A stretch of DNA of 64,000 nt from Methyloligella sp. (lineage in GTDB: Bacteria; Pseudomonadota; Alphaproteobacteria; Rhizobiales; HXMU1428-3), in assembly GCA_021604645.1 (NCBI GenBank), contig BQJJ01000006.1:124001-188000 (forward strand). Direction: 5' to 3'. The notes below the pieces were generated by a model that saw only the letters and a program-made list of their open reading frames with translations, was not told where the DNA came from and did no database searches. A program made the position numbers and the translations under genes. This document shows positions 9,027-17,415 of this stretch, one piece after another. Each line of letters begins with the position of its first letter. The first letter of the stretch is position 1.

Positions 9027-9145
9027 CCCGAAGTAGGGAGTGCTCTACTTCAGAGTACGCACATGGCAGCTTAGCTGCCCGGCGCAAGCGCCGCCTCTCG
9101 GAGGGCCCGCTGCTCTGCAGCGGAATAGCCCGTGAAAGAGAAAAA
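9027..9145 (+). repeat. LR copy C
   Basis: Hairpin 2 is GGCAGC/GCTGCC, hairpin 3 CGGCGC/GCGCCG and hairpin 4 CCGCTGC/GCAGCGG, a full sequence replacement compared with the usual CATGAGC/GCTCATG yet still paired. Hairpin 1 (GTGCTCT/AGAGTAC) is imperfect. The tail is AATAGCCCGTGAAAGAG. It lies 27 bp upstream of the acyl-CoA synthetase. Confidence 0.85.
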
Positions 9146-9171
9146 ACGCATTAAAAAGAGAAATTTAAATC

Positions 9172-10797
9172 ATGACTGAAAATATTTTTGAACAAAATTT
9201 GGATAAAAATCCAGCAAACTATCAACCTCTCACACCTCTTTCTTTGTTTGAAAGAACAGCTGCGATTTTTCCAGAACATTTGGCCATCATTCACGGTGAA
9301 AGTCGTACAACTTATGCTGAGTACTATAAGCGAAGTATAAAGCTTGCCAGTGCCATCAGTCAGCAAAATATTAAAAAAGGCGATACCGTCTCAGTGATGC
9401 TCTCAAACACTCCTTCCATGTTAGAAGCGCATATGGCTGTACCAATGGCAGGCGCTGTTCTTCATACAATGAACACGCGGTTAGACGCTGAAATTATTGC
9501 CTTTCAGATGGACCATGCAGAAACAAAATTACTAATCACCGATTTAGAATTTTCTCCGGTCATAAAAGCAGCACTTGAGATTTGTAAATCGAGACCCGTT
9601 GTTATTGATTATGTTGACCCTGAATTTGATATCGAAGGTGAACGTCTTTCATCAATTGAGTATGAGGAATTTTTAAATAAGGGCGACGAGACTTTTCAAT
9701 GGAAAATGCCCGATGATGAATGGGATGCAATCTCAGTAAGCTATACATCTGGTACAACAGGAAATCCAAAAGGTGTCGTCTATCACCATCGCGGCGCAAC
9801 TTTAATGTGTTACAGCAACAATCTAGCCGCAGATCTGGGAACTCATCCTGTATATTTATGGACCTTGCCGATGTTTCATTGCAATGGTTGGTGTTTTCCT
9901 TGGACAATTGCAACAGCAGCTGGGACGCATGTTTGTCTGCGTTGGGTCCGAGCAAATGCCATTTATGACGCACTAGCTGACCACAGGGTCACTCATATGT
10001 GCGGTGCCCCCATAGTCATGTCGACAATGATGAGCGCTTTAAAAGAAGAAAAACGAACGTTGGAGCAGCAGGTCACGTTTGTTGCAGCCGCAGCTCCACC
10101 ACCAGAGTCTGTTTTGCGCGCAATGACAGAGGCAGGGTTTAAAGTTGTTCATGTTTATGGCTTAACTGAAACATATGGCCCCGCCACCATGAATGCCTGG
10201 AAAAGTGAATGGGATGAGTTGCCTGTGCAGGAACGAACCACAAAGATGGCACGTCAAGGTGTCAGCTATCCGGCATTAGAAGGACTAACCATAATGGATC
10301 CGGTAACTATGGAAGTGGTCCCCAAAGATGGAGAAACCATGGGCGAGGTTATGTTCCGTGGAAATATTGTCATGAAAGGTTATTTGAAAAATCCTGAAGC
10401 CACGAATGATGCATTTGCCGGTGGTTGGTTCCATTCAGGTGACTTAGGTGTTCTATACGATGATGGGTATATTCAACTTAAAGACCGCTCGAAAGATGTC
10501 ATCATTTCAGGAGGAGAGAATATCTCTTCAATTGAGGTGGAGAATATTTTATTCAAACATGAGAGAGTTACTGCTGCTGCGGTTGTGGGTATGCCTGATG
10601 AGAAGTGGGGTGAAACTCCGTGTGCTTTTGTTGAGATAAGCGAAGGTCCAGAACTTAGCGAAACTGATCTCATTGAATTTTGCCGTGAAAAGATGGCACG
10701 TTTTAAATGCCCAAAACGGATTGTCTTCGGCGAGCTCCCAAAAACCTCAACAGGTAAGATCCAAAAATTTAAACTAAGAGAACAGTTTAAAAGTTAA
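9172..10797 (+). CDS. Acyl-CoA synthetase (AMP-forming), medium/long-chain type
   Basis: Cytoplasmic ANL-superfamily ligase of 541 aa, activating a carboxylic acid to its CoA thioester through an acyl-adenylate. Motifs in order: TSGTTGNPKG (192-201), YGLTETYGPA (about 331-340), GDLGVLYDDGYIQLKDR (about 423-439), GGENISSIEVEN and the C-terminal catalytic Lys K529 in TSTGKIQKF. Length and motif spelling resemble the fatty-acyl/DmdB-like clade; the real acid cannot be told from sequence. It stands directly upstream of the phasin and PHA genes, which suggests a role feeding acyl-CoA. A strong terminator follows at 10815. Confidence 0.9.
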   Translation: MTENIFEQNLDKNPANYQPLTPLSLFERTAAIFPEHLAIIHGESRTTYAEYYKRSIKLASAISQQNIKKGDTVSVMLSNTPSMLEAHMAVPMAGAVLHTMNTRLDAEIIAFQMDHAETKLLITDLEFSPVIKAALEICKSRPVVIDYVDPEFDIEGERLSSIEYEEFLNKGDETFQWKMPDDEWDAISVSYTSGTTGNPKGVVYHHRGATLMCYSNNLAADLGTHPVYLWTLPMFHCNGWCFPWTIATAAGTHVCLRWVRANAIYDALADHRVTHMCGAPIVMSTMMSALKEEKRTLEQQVTFVAAAAPPPESVLRAMTEAGFKVVHVYGLTETYGPATMNAWKSEWDELPVQERTTKMARQGVSYPALEGLTIMDPVTMEVVPKDGETMGEVMFRGNIVMKGYLKNPEATNDAFAGGWFHSGDLGVLYDDGYIQLKDRSKDVIISGGENISSIEVENILFKHERVTAAAVVGMPDEKWGETPCAFVEISEGPELSETDLIEFCREKMARFKCPKRIVFGELPKTSTGKIQKFKLREQFKS

Positions 10798-10814
10798 GCC
10801 AAGTTGAAAAAATG

Positions 10815-10845
10815 GAGAGTGCTTTTTTAAAAGCCTCTCTTTTTT
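10815..10845 (+). terminator. Rho-independent terminator after the acyl-CoA synthetase
   Basis: GAGAG-T-GCTTTT, loop TT, AAAAGC-CTCTC, then TTTTTT: an 11-bp stem with one bulged base and a six-T tail, 18 bp after the stop codon. Confidence 0.9.
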
Positions 10846-11246
10846 ATCAAAATCGTTCAAAAAAACGAATCAGTTTTTTTGATATTTCTCACCTCCCTCT
10901 TAAGAAAAAAACACAAAATTTTCTATCAATTTCACATTGCGATGAAAGTTTGAAATATTCGAAAACCAAAACCTCCCCTCCTTGTAAGAAACGGTATGGA
11001 CTAAATTAGGAGGCGACAAATTAACCAGTTTAAGGTAAATTTGTCTATATATTGAAGGGGCTTACAGCCGCTCTCAATACGTTAAATTTTCATAGCCATC
11101 ATCTTGTTTGATGAGAGGACGGTTATCGAATTTAAAAATGAGATAAATCAAAGCATCCCTCCCCAGACTATCTTATGGGATTAAAGAATGATTTCTCGCT
11201 AAAGCCAAATCAGTAAATCTAAAATTTAAGTCGGAAGATGAATGTC
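10846..11246. other. Intergenic region upstream of the phasin gene
   Basis: AT-rich, about 400 bp. I see no supported gene, no LR or SE copy and no clear operator. It should hold the phasin promoter. The only ORF reaching in (from 10812) begins inside the terminator. Confidence 0.5.
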
Positions 11247-11621
11247 ATGACATCAAAATCAAGAAAGAATTTGGATAACCAAACTGCAGAGCAAGCTCGA
11301 GATTTTGCTCGGCAAAAAATATCTGAAGTTCAAGGGGCACAAGAAAATATTCTAGAGGCCATCACAAAAGCACAAGAAGCGGTGATTGAAGCATCTGCTC
11401 TAAAAAATAATGAAGGTGTTGTAGAGCTAAACAAAAAAGCATTAGATTTTACAAAGTCAAATATTGCTTCGAGTTTTGAACTAGCAACAAAGTTAGTTGA
11501 CGTAACTGACATGACAGAATTGGTTGAGTTACAAAAAGAGTTTGTTAGCAAACAGCTTGATGACTATACAAATCAAGCAAAAGAGTTAACCAACCTGGCG
11601 ACCAAAACAATTAAAAAATAA
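11247..11621 (+). CDS. Phasin family protein
   Basis: Small (124 aa), highly helical, Ala/Lys/Glu-rich protein of the phasin family, which coats polyhydroxyalkanoate granules. There is no signal peptide. I chose the ATG at 11247 because GGAAG (11233-11237) lies 9 nt upstream; the in-frame ATG at 11238 would leave no space. The region about 15-115 has heptad-like amphipathic helices typical of Phasin_2. Its position between an acyl-CoA synthetase and PHA depolymerase/synthase supports the call. Confidence 0.85.
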   Translation: MTSKSRKNLDNQTAEQARDFARQKISEVQGAQENILEAITKAQEAVIEASALKNNEGVVELNKKALDFTKSNIASSFELATKLVDVTDMTELVELQKEFVSKQLDDYTNQAKELTNLATKTIKK

Positions 11622-11650
11622 AACAATAAAGTTAAGTCATGACGACATGA

Positions 11651-11690
11651 AAAAGCCGTGCTAGAAAATTGATCTAGCACGGCTTTTTAT
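11651..11690. terminator. Bidirectional rho-independent terminator between phasin and PHA depolymerase genes
   Basis: AAAAGCCGTGCTAG (11651-11664), 9-nt loop, CTAGCACGGCTTTT (11674-11687): a perfect 14-bp stem with T runs readable on both strands, placed between two convergent genes. Confidence 0.93.
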
Positions 11691-11718
11691 TTTCAAATTC
11701 AAAAATATCACTTCAAAA

Positions 11719-12996
11719 TTATGATGTTGCTCTCAAGCCAATGCGACGCTTTGCGCTGAGTTTTGAGGGTTCATTTGAAGTGATAAATTTATTGATTTCA
11801 GGAAAGATGAATTTTCTAAAACGAGAGCCATTGAAAACACCATAGTGACCAACGCCTTTCTGAACATATGCAACTTTCTTTTTCTTAGGTAAGTTCGAGC
11901 AAAGATCAAGCGCTGCTGAACATTGACCAACACCGGTAATGTCATCCAACTCACCCTCAACTGTCATAAGAGCTACATTCTTAATTTTAGTCGGGTCGAT
12001 CTTTTTATTTTTATATTTCATTAAGCCGCGTGGCAGCTGTTTTTCAATAAATACTTTTTGAACGGTTTCTAAATAGAATTCCGCTGTTAGATCCATAACG
12101 GCGAGATATTCATCATAAAAACTTTGATGTTTTTCAGCAGATTCATCATCACCTTTAATCAGATCAAAAAAGTGATCAGAATGAGATTTAGCGTGGCTAT
12201 CATAATTCATCGCCATGAAACTACCCAGTTGTAAAAAGCCTGGATAAACTTCACGTCCACCCCCAGGAAACGTCCATGGTACAGTAGAAAGTGAATGGTC
12301 TTTAAACCAGTTGATATCTTTTTCTTCAGGAAATTTATTAACCGCGGTTGGATTGATACGAGTATCAATAGGACCACCCATGAGTGTCATACTATTCGGA
12401 ACATAGTCAAGTCCTTCAGCTTCCATATGCGAAACAGCTGCAAGAAGTGGCACAGAAGGCTGACAAACCGCAATAGTATGCACATCACCACCAAACAGCT
12501 TCATCATATCGATAAGATAAGTGATATAATCATCAAGACCAAAAGATCCGGCACAAGTCGGAACCATGCGGGCATCAACCCAGTCAGTAATATAAACTTC
12601 AGCATGGGGTAAAAATGTTTCAACGGTACCACGAAGGAGTGTCGCATAGTGGCCAGACATCGGTGCTATGAGCAACACACGAGGTGAAGCTTTAGAAACA
12701 GAAAGGGGCACGTCCCGTTCAAAGTGACGTAAACGGCAAAAGTCTTTCCGCCAAACTGTTTTTTCAGTCACGTCAACTTCTTTACCATCAACAATTGTAG
12801 ATTCTAATTCGAATTGAGGTTTGCCATAATGACGAGTAGCCCGTTCAAAAACCTCGCACATAGCTGCCATACTACGACCAAAAGGAGTTTGAGAAACAGG
12901 GTTAAGAGGAGAGTTAAAGAGAAGGCTACCGGATTTCGCTGCTATTCTAGCGGGATGAAATAACCCGCGGTTCATTTCATATAAATGATAAAGCAT
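11719..12996 (-). CDS. phaZ: Intracellular polyhydroxyalkanoate depolymerase
   Basis: Alpha/beta-hydrolase of 425 aa that degrades stored PHB inside the cell. No signal peptide, consistent with the intracellular class. The nucleophile is Cys178 in AVCQPSVP, the cysteine lipase-like box of PhaZa1-type enzymes, with an Asp in VEGELDDITG and His in GVGHYGVFNGSRFR at the C-terminal end. The N-terminal MLYHLYEMNRG is characteristic of the family. The gene is convergent with the phasin gene and divergent from phaC, so store and release genes share one control region. Confidence 0.95.
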   Translation of the reverse strand: MLYHLYEMNRGLFHPARIAAKSGSLLFNSPLNPVSQTPFGRSMAAMCEVFERATRHYGKPQFELESTIVDGKEVDVTEKTVWRKDFCRLRHFERDVPLSVSKASPRVLLIAPMSGHYATLLRGTVETFLPHAEVYITDWVDARMVPTCAGSFGLDDYITYLIDMMKLFGGDVHTIAVCQPSVPLLAAVSHMEAEGLDYVPNSMTLMGGPIDTRINPTAVNKFPEEKDINWFKDHSLSTVPWTFPGGGREVYPGFLQLGSFMAMNYDSHAKSHSDHFFDLIKGDDESAEKHQSFYDEYLAVMDLTAEFYLETVQKVFIEKQLPRGLMKYKNKKIDPTKIKNVALMTVEGELDDITGVGQCSAALDLCSNLPKKKKVAYVQKGVGHYGVFNGSRFRKFIFPEINKFITSNEPSKLSAKRRIGLRATS

Positions 12997-13642
12997 ATGG
13001 TTTGCTACCTCTCAGAGTAAGTTAAAAAAGAAACTCTCTTAATACAGATTATTAATTTAAACAGACACTTAGATTGATAAGTTGAACATAAAATCTATAG
13101 AAAAGCTGTTAAGCTTAAGCAAAGAAACTAAAATTCGATTTCGACCACTGTATCCAAATAATTTTAAATTACAATGGTACAAACGAAACATTTTCTGCAT
13201 CGCAGCAATTTTGTCAAGCTTTAATGGGTGTTTACATTTTGTGCAGAACGGAAAAGTTGCAAAAGAAGAGTGCAAAATGCTGCGATTGCATAAAGCATTG
13301 GATTTAATGGATAATCTTGAAAGATTGTCACAAGCTATAATAGGCTTTGCCCAAAATTTGTGTTACATTTACCACGTAAGTCAAAATTACTAATTTACCA
13401 TAATCAAATAAATCCAAAAATGGATATGCAGCCAATAGACCTCAAATAAGAATGGAGACCATAAAAAATAAGATTTTACGGGCCGAAAATTAATCACTTC
13501 AAAGAGCTTTTTAACGTGTGTTTTTCTCTTCAGTTCAAAGCGTAAAATTATTATATAATAATGGGTTATGCCTAAAAATTAAGAGGTTATTAAGGAATCA
13601 AGAGCAAACAAATAACTAAAGAAAATATGGGTAAGGCCAACC
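12997..13642. other. Divergent phaZ/phaC control region
   Basis: 646 bp without a supported gene. It is AT-rich and contains several TGC/GCA dyads (13195-13205, about 13265-13295). An open frame at 13082-13393 has unconvincing composition and no ribosome binding site. Both phaZ and phaC promoters must lie here. Confidence 0.6.
13195..13205. promoter_or_regulatory. Possible PhaR-type operator (CTGC-N3-GCAG)
   Basis: CTGCATCGCAG is a perfect 4-bp dyad with a 3-nt spacer, matching the TGC-rich site described for the PHA regulator PhaR in Paracoccus. It lies between phaZ and phaC. A further TGC-rich stretch (ATGCTGCGATTGCAT) stands about 75 bp downstream. phaR itself is not in the window. Confidence 0.4.
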
Positions 13643-15466
13643 ATGACTGTTAAAGAAAATCCTATGAATAACCTCTTCACGCCCCCTGATTTTAAGTCAG
13701 AGGATGCGGCGTCTAGAATGGCGTCAGTTATGGATCATAGCCAGAGAATGGTAAACGATTTCTGGGCGAAACAGACGAAACAAGCATCTGGCACTGATTT
13801 CCAGTTTTTTGATCCTTTTGCCGCTGGTCGTGCTTTCATGGAGCTGGGTGCGCAAATGATGGCGAATCCTGCAAAATATGAATCAATCATGCAAAATGTT
13901 GCGCAGCAGAATTACCAATTGATGCAATCTATGTTAGAGCGCATGAGTGGTGAAAATGTAGAGCCAGTTATACGCCCTGAATATGGAGATCGAAGGTTTG
14001 CTGATCCATCATGGTCAGAAAACTTGGTATCAGACTTCATCAAGCAATCATATTTGATCACTTCTAAATTTATGAATGATATTGTTCATGATTTGGATGG
14101 CATTGATCCCGAGAGCCATGCAAAAGCAAAATTCTACACTCGCCAATTTGTAAATTCGATTTCACCAAGTAATTTCGCATCAACCAATCCCCTGGTTCTG
14201 AAAAAAGTTCAGGAAACAGGCGGTGATTGCTTAATTAGTGGGATGGAAAATTTATTACGTGACCTTGAGCGAGGCCAGGGCAAATTAAAAATCAGCACAT
14301 CTGATGATAATGCATTCAAAGTCGGAGAAAATATAGCTGCGACGAAGGGTAAAGTTGTTTACCAAAATGACTTGATCCAATTGATACAATATGCCCCGAC
14401 GACGAAAACCGTCCATCGCAGGCCCATTCTTTTTGTGCCACCATGGATTAATAAATTCTATGTTCTCGATCTGCAGGAAAAAAACAGCTTAATAAAATGG
14501 ACAGTTGATCAAGGTCATACTGTCTTTGTAATTTCGTGGGTTAACCCACGTAAAGATTTAGCGCATAAATCTTTCGAACATTATATGACAGAAGGGCCTC
14601 TTGCTGCCATTGACGCCATTCAAGAAGCGACAGGTGAAAAAGAAGTAAACCTCTTAGGGTTTTGCATTGGTGGTATTCTAAGTGTCGCAACACTGGCCTA
14701 TATGGCTGCGAAAAAAGATAATCGCGTTAAAGCGGCAACCTTCTTAACAACCATGGTTGATCTGACAGATATTGGCGAAGCATCCATTTTCATTGATGAT
14801 GAGCAGCTTAATGCCATGGAAGAATATATGGGCAAGAAGGGCTATCTTGAAGGTCATCATATGTCTGGTATGTTCTCACTCTTGCGAGAAAATGACCTTA
14901 TCTGGTCATTTGTTGTCAATAATTACTTATTGGGTAAAGAACCTCTTCCATTTGACCTGTTATATTGGAACTCGGATTCAACGCGCTTACCGGCATCGAT
15001 GCTGATCTATTATCTGCGGAATTTTTACAAGAAAAACGGGCTTATGAAAAAGAATGAGCTCGAGTTAAATGGTGTACCTATTGATATTGAAAAAGTGAAA
15101 ACACCAAGTTATTTCCTATCAACCAAAGATGATCATATTGCACCATGGCGGTCATGCTACCCAGCAGTGCACAAGTTAAAAGGACCTGTGAAATTTGTTC
15201 TTGGTGGCTCTGGTCACATTGGCGGTGTCGTCAATCCGCCAAAAGCGAAAAAATACGGTTACCATACAAACAGCAAGAAATGTGAAACAGCCCAGGAATG
15301 GTTTGAAACATCAAAAGAGCATAAAGGCTCATGGTGGACAGACTGGGGTAAATGGGCAGCAAGACGCGGCGGTAAAAAAGTCCCGGCCCGTATCCCCGGA
15401 GATCGTAATTTAAAAGTAATTGAAGATGCCCCAGGCACTTATGTAAAAATTCGCATCAGTGACTAA
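13643..15466 (+). CDS. phaC: Class I poly(3-hydroxyalkanoate) synthase
   Basis: Polymerises (R)-3-hydroxyacyl-CoA, usually 3-hydroxybutyryl-CoA, into PHA at the granule surface. At 607 aa, with an N-terminal helical region before the alpha/beta-hydrolase fold (about 270 onwards), it has the size of single-subunit class I enzymes; no phaE or phaR subunit gene is nearby. The triad is C341 in GFCIGG, D497 in KDDHIAPW and H525 in GSGHIGG. Downstream is a hairpin and an LR copy. Together with phasin and phaZ it forms a complete storage set apart from phaA/phaB, which are not here. Confidence 0.96.
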   Translation: MTVKENPMNNLFTPPDFKSEDAASRMASVMDHSQRMVNDFWAKQTKQASGTDFQFFDPFAAGRAFMELGAQMMANPAKYESIMQNVAQQNYQLMQSMLERMSGENVEPVIRPEYGDRRFADPSWSENLVSDFIKQSYLITSKFMNDIVHDLDGIDPESHAKAKFYTRQFVNSISPSNFASTNPLVLKKVQETGGDCLISGMENLLRDLERGQGKLKISTSDDNAFKVGENIAATKGKVVYQNDLIQLIQYAPTTKTVHRRPILFVPPWINKFYVLDLQEKNSLIKWTVDQGHTVFVISWVNPRKDLAHKSFEHYMTEGPLAAIDAIQEATGEKEVNLLGFCIGGILSVATLAYMAAKKDNRVKAATFLTTMVDLTDIGEASIFIDDEQLNAMEEYMGKKGYLEGHHMSGMFSLLRENDLIWSFVVNNYLLGKEPLPFDLLYWNSDSTRLPASMLIYYLRNFYKKNGLMKKNELELNGVPIDIEKVKTPSYFLSTKDDHIAPWRSCYPAVHKLKGPVKFVLGGSGHIGGVVNPPKAKKYGYHTNSKKCETAQEWFETSKEHKGSWWTDWGKWAARRGGKKVPARIPGDRNLKVIEDAPGTYVKIRISD

Positions 15467-15501
15467 GAGAAAACAAAAAACTTATAAACCAATTAAAAAA
15501 G

Positions 15502-15540
15502 CCCAGCCTATTGTATGCTTTCTAGCATGAATAAGCTGGG
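15502..15540. terminator. Hairpin after phaC
   Basis: CCCAGC…GCTGGG outer stem with an inner ATGCT/AGCAT stem, 36 bp after the phaC stop and just before LR copy D. The following T content is weak (TTCTATCTTT), so terminator function is likely but not certain. Confidence 0.55.
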
Positions 15541-15550
15541 TTCTATCTTT

Positions 15551-15672
15551 ACGATGGAGGAGCTCAGCCCACTTTGGTCTGAGCGACATGGCAGCAGAGC
15601 TGCCCGGCGCTTAGTGCCGCCTCTCGGAGGCCCATGAGCCTTAGCTCGTGGAATAGCCGTGAGAGAGAGAAA
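15551..15672 (+). repeat. LR copy D
   Basis: Hairpin 1 GCTCAG/CTGAGC, hairpin 2 GGCAGC/GCTGCC, hairpin 3 GGCGC/GTGCC (G-U pair), hairpin 4 ATGAGC/GCTCGT with a G-U pair, tail GGAATAGCCGTGAGAGAGAG. It lies between two convergent genes and ends just before the stop codon of the gene on the opposite strand. Confidence 0.88.
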
Positions 15673-15676
15673 CTTT

Positions 15677-16417
15677 CTATTCGCAATTGATGTTGAATTT
15701 ACGAACCATAATATTATCAGTTTCATCAATTTCTTTAATTTTGTTATACGGATCAACAACGGCATAAACGGTAACAGGGTTGTCTTTTACTTCTGTCTTA
15801 AAAATACCTTCATCAATTAAACCTTGAGAAGCGCGGCGTACAAGAGTGTAGGTTTCTACGCGGCTTAAAGTGCCAGTACGTTTATTGCCGAGGTCTTTCT
15901 GGAATTTTTTAATCGCACCGCGTGTAATTGGGCCTTTAACACCATCAAAGTCTTTCGGTCCATAACCAAGCACATAAAGAGCTTTTTGTTGAAACTTAAC
16001 TGATTTCGCATCAAAGTTTTTTATCCGTGTCACTTGAGGTGTGAAATTCCGACTCCGCTTCACTGTGCCTTTTCCTGCGACAAAATCTTTCGTTTGAATT
16101 TCACCTGGAGCAAAAGAATTAAGCCATCTGACTTCATGCTTGATATCAAGCGCGGTTGGTACATAAACAGCGAGCAACGGCGTCACAACAAGCCGTTTGG
16201 CACGGCCACCACCATCATTTTTCACTGCAATGATGCCTTTAAAAAGAGGCTCTTTTTTTTCACAGCCAACAAACTGAATGCTGGATTCTTCTTCAATGAT
16301 GAAAAGGTTGGGTAAGTCTTTGGCATGAGCCGCCCCAGCTGAAAGGCAAGCAAGGCCAGCAGCCATTGCCAGTGTTTTGAAAGAGGCAAGTGATTTAATG
16401 GATAGATTAAGTTTCAT
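15677..16417 (-). CDS. Secreted protein with peptidoglycan-binding domain nested in a CARDB-like domain
   Basis: Exported protein of 246 aa. The ATG at 16417 is preceded by GGGAG at 7 nt and gives a clean signal peptide (MKLNLSIKS to AAHAKD); the frame stays open upstream only because it crosses a 39-bp tandem repeat. Residues about 35-105 look like the first strands of a CARDB domain. A PG_binding_1-like helical module (YGPKDFDGVKGPITRGAIKK and on) occupies about 145-200. Residues about 212-243 (VTVYAVVDPYNKIKEIDETD) look like the closing CARDB strands. It probably sits at the cell wall. The nested architecture is my inference. Confidence 0.75.
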   Translation of the reverse strand: MKLNLSIKSLASFKTLAMAAGLACLSAGAAHAKDLPNLFIIEEESSIQFVGCEKKEPLFKGIIAVKNDGGGRAKRLVVTPLLAVYVPTALDIKHEVRWLNSFAPGEIQTKDFVAGKGTVKRSRNFTPQVTRIKNFDAKSVKFQQKALYVLGYGPKDFDGVKGPITRGAIKKFQKDLGNKRTGTLSRVETYTLVRRASQGLIDEGIFKTEVKDNPVTVYAVVDPYNKIKEIDETDNIMVRKFNINCE

Positions 16418-16469
16418 TTTTTTGCTCCCTAATGTGTGCAACTCAAAATTAGATCTCTGTGTTAGTTTT

Positions 16470-16578
16470 GCGCGGATGCTATATGGGCATCTGAAGCGCA
16501 GGTCAAAAGCGCGGATGCTATGTGGACATCTGAAGCGCAGGTCAAAAGCGCGGATGCTATGTGGGCATCTGAAGCGCA
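16470..16578 (+). repeat. SE tandem array 2 (three 39-bp copies, GGATGC type)
   Basis: Units start at 16470, 16509 and 16548 with exact 39-bp period: GCGCGGATGCTATGTGGGCA then TCTGAAGCGCAGGTCAAAA. Arms GGATGC/GCATCT, outer GCGC/GCGC. Because 39 is divisible by three, the opposite strand stays open and mimics a 13-residue peptide repeat. Confidence 0.9.
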
Positions 16579-16866
16579 ATAAAAAAGAATGCTCAAGTTG
16601 ATTTCAAACAAGCTAACGCCCAATAGCTGAACGTAAGATGACCAACTTGGCCAGAAAATCTTCATATTTCTGAATAACGTTCAATTTGTGTTTTTTTCAA
16701 ATTGCCATGGAAGAAGGGAACAAAAAATCATGGCAATATTGCGCTGGTACTAAAAGGGGTGCAGTCGAACATAAATTCTATGTCAAATCTCAGAGAGTAT
16801 TGTGATAAGGGTAAGTCTTATTGATCTTTATAATTTGCAGTGCAAAAAAATTTAGGAATAAAATAA

Positions 16867-17391
16867 ATGAGCAAAGTAAGACCACGCATAGGGATCGATA
16901 TAGGAAGAGTGATAATTGCCCCAACACAGGGAAGCGAAGCAGACACCGCATTTTTCGATGGAAACCTCTCTGAAGCGATGAAAACTCCACCTAACACAGG
17001 TGCATTTGATGCAGTGAAAACCTTAGTCGAAGCTTTTGATAATCAAGCGTGGTTAGTCTCAAAAGCAGGTCCTAAAATGCAAAATAAAACCAATCAATGG
17101 TTGTGGCATTGGGATTTTTTTAAAAAGACAAATTTACCAATGAATAACATTCGCTATTGTTTAAAGCGCAATGAAAAGGCTGATCATTGCACTGACTTAC
17201 AAATCAATTTTTTCATTGATGATAGATTAGACGTACTAACTCACCTTCGAGACTGTGTGCCAAATCTATACTTGTTTGGGGAGCAGCCGAAGTTAGATAA
17301 AATACCAGCATGGGTTACACATGTTTCAGATTGGGAGGAAACTTTAAAAATTATTCTCTGTGATTTAGAAAAATATTCAAAAGAAATTTAA
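16867..17391 (+). CDS. HAD-like protein
   Basis: Cytoplasmic protein of 174 aa with a HAD-type layout: motif I IGIDIGRVI (about 8-16), motif II VSKAG (about 64-68), a Lys in KRNEKADHC (motif III) and motif IV FFIDDRLDVL (about 117-126). In motif I the second Asp of the usual DxD is Gly (DIG), which argues against an ordinary phosphatase; binding, dehalogenase-like or other chemistry is possible. AGGA precedes the ATG. It is convergent with the AraC gene. Substrate unknown. Confidence 0.65.
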   Translation: MSKVRPRIGIDIGRVIIAPTQGSEADTAFFDGNLSEAMKTPPNTGAFDAVKTLVEAFDNQAWLVSKAGPKMQNKTNQWLWHWDFFKKTNLPMNNIRYCLKRNEKADHCTDLQINFFIDDRLDVLTHLRDCVPNLYLFGEQPKLDKIPAWVTHVSDWEETLKIILCDLEKYSKEI

Positions 17392-17415
17392 AAAATATAG
17401 AAGAGGGATTTCAGT

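Noticed and set aside
10812-11009. 65-codon ORF after the acyl-CoA synthetase
   Set aside because: It begins within a strong rho-independent terminator and has low-complexity, AT-driven composition.
13082-13393. 103-codon ORF in the phaZ-phaC gap
   Set aside because: No ribosome binding site, atypical composition, no recognisable motif; the region is better explained as a control region.
16418-16579. N-terminal extension of the CARDB/peptidoglycan-binding protein with a 13-residue peptide repeat
   Set aside because: The frame is open only because the SE array has a 39-bp period. A good ribosome binding site and signal peptide fix the start at 16417.
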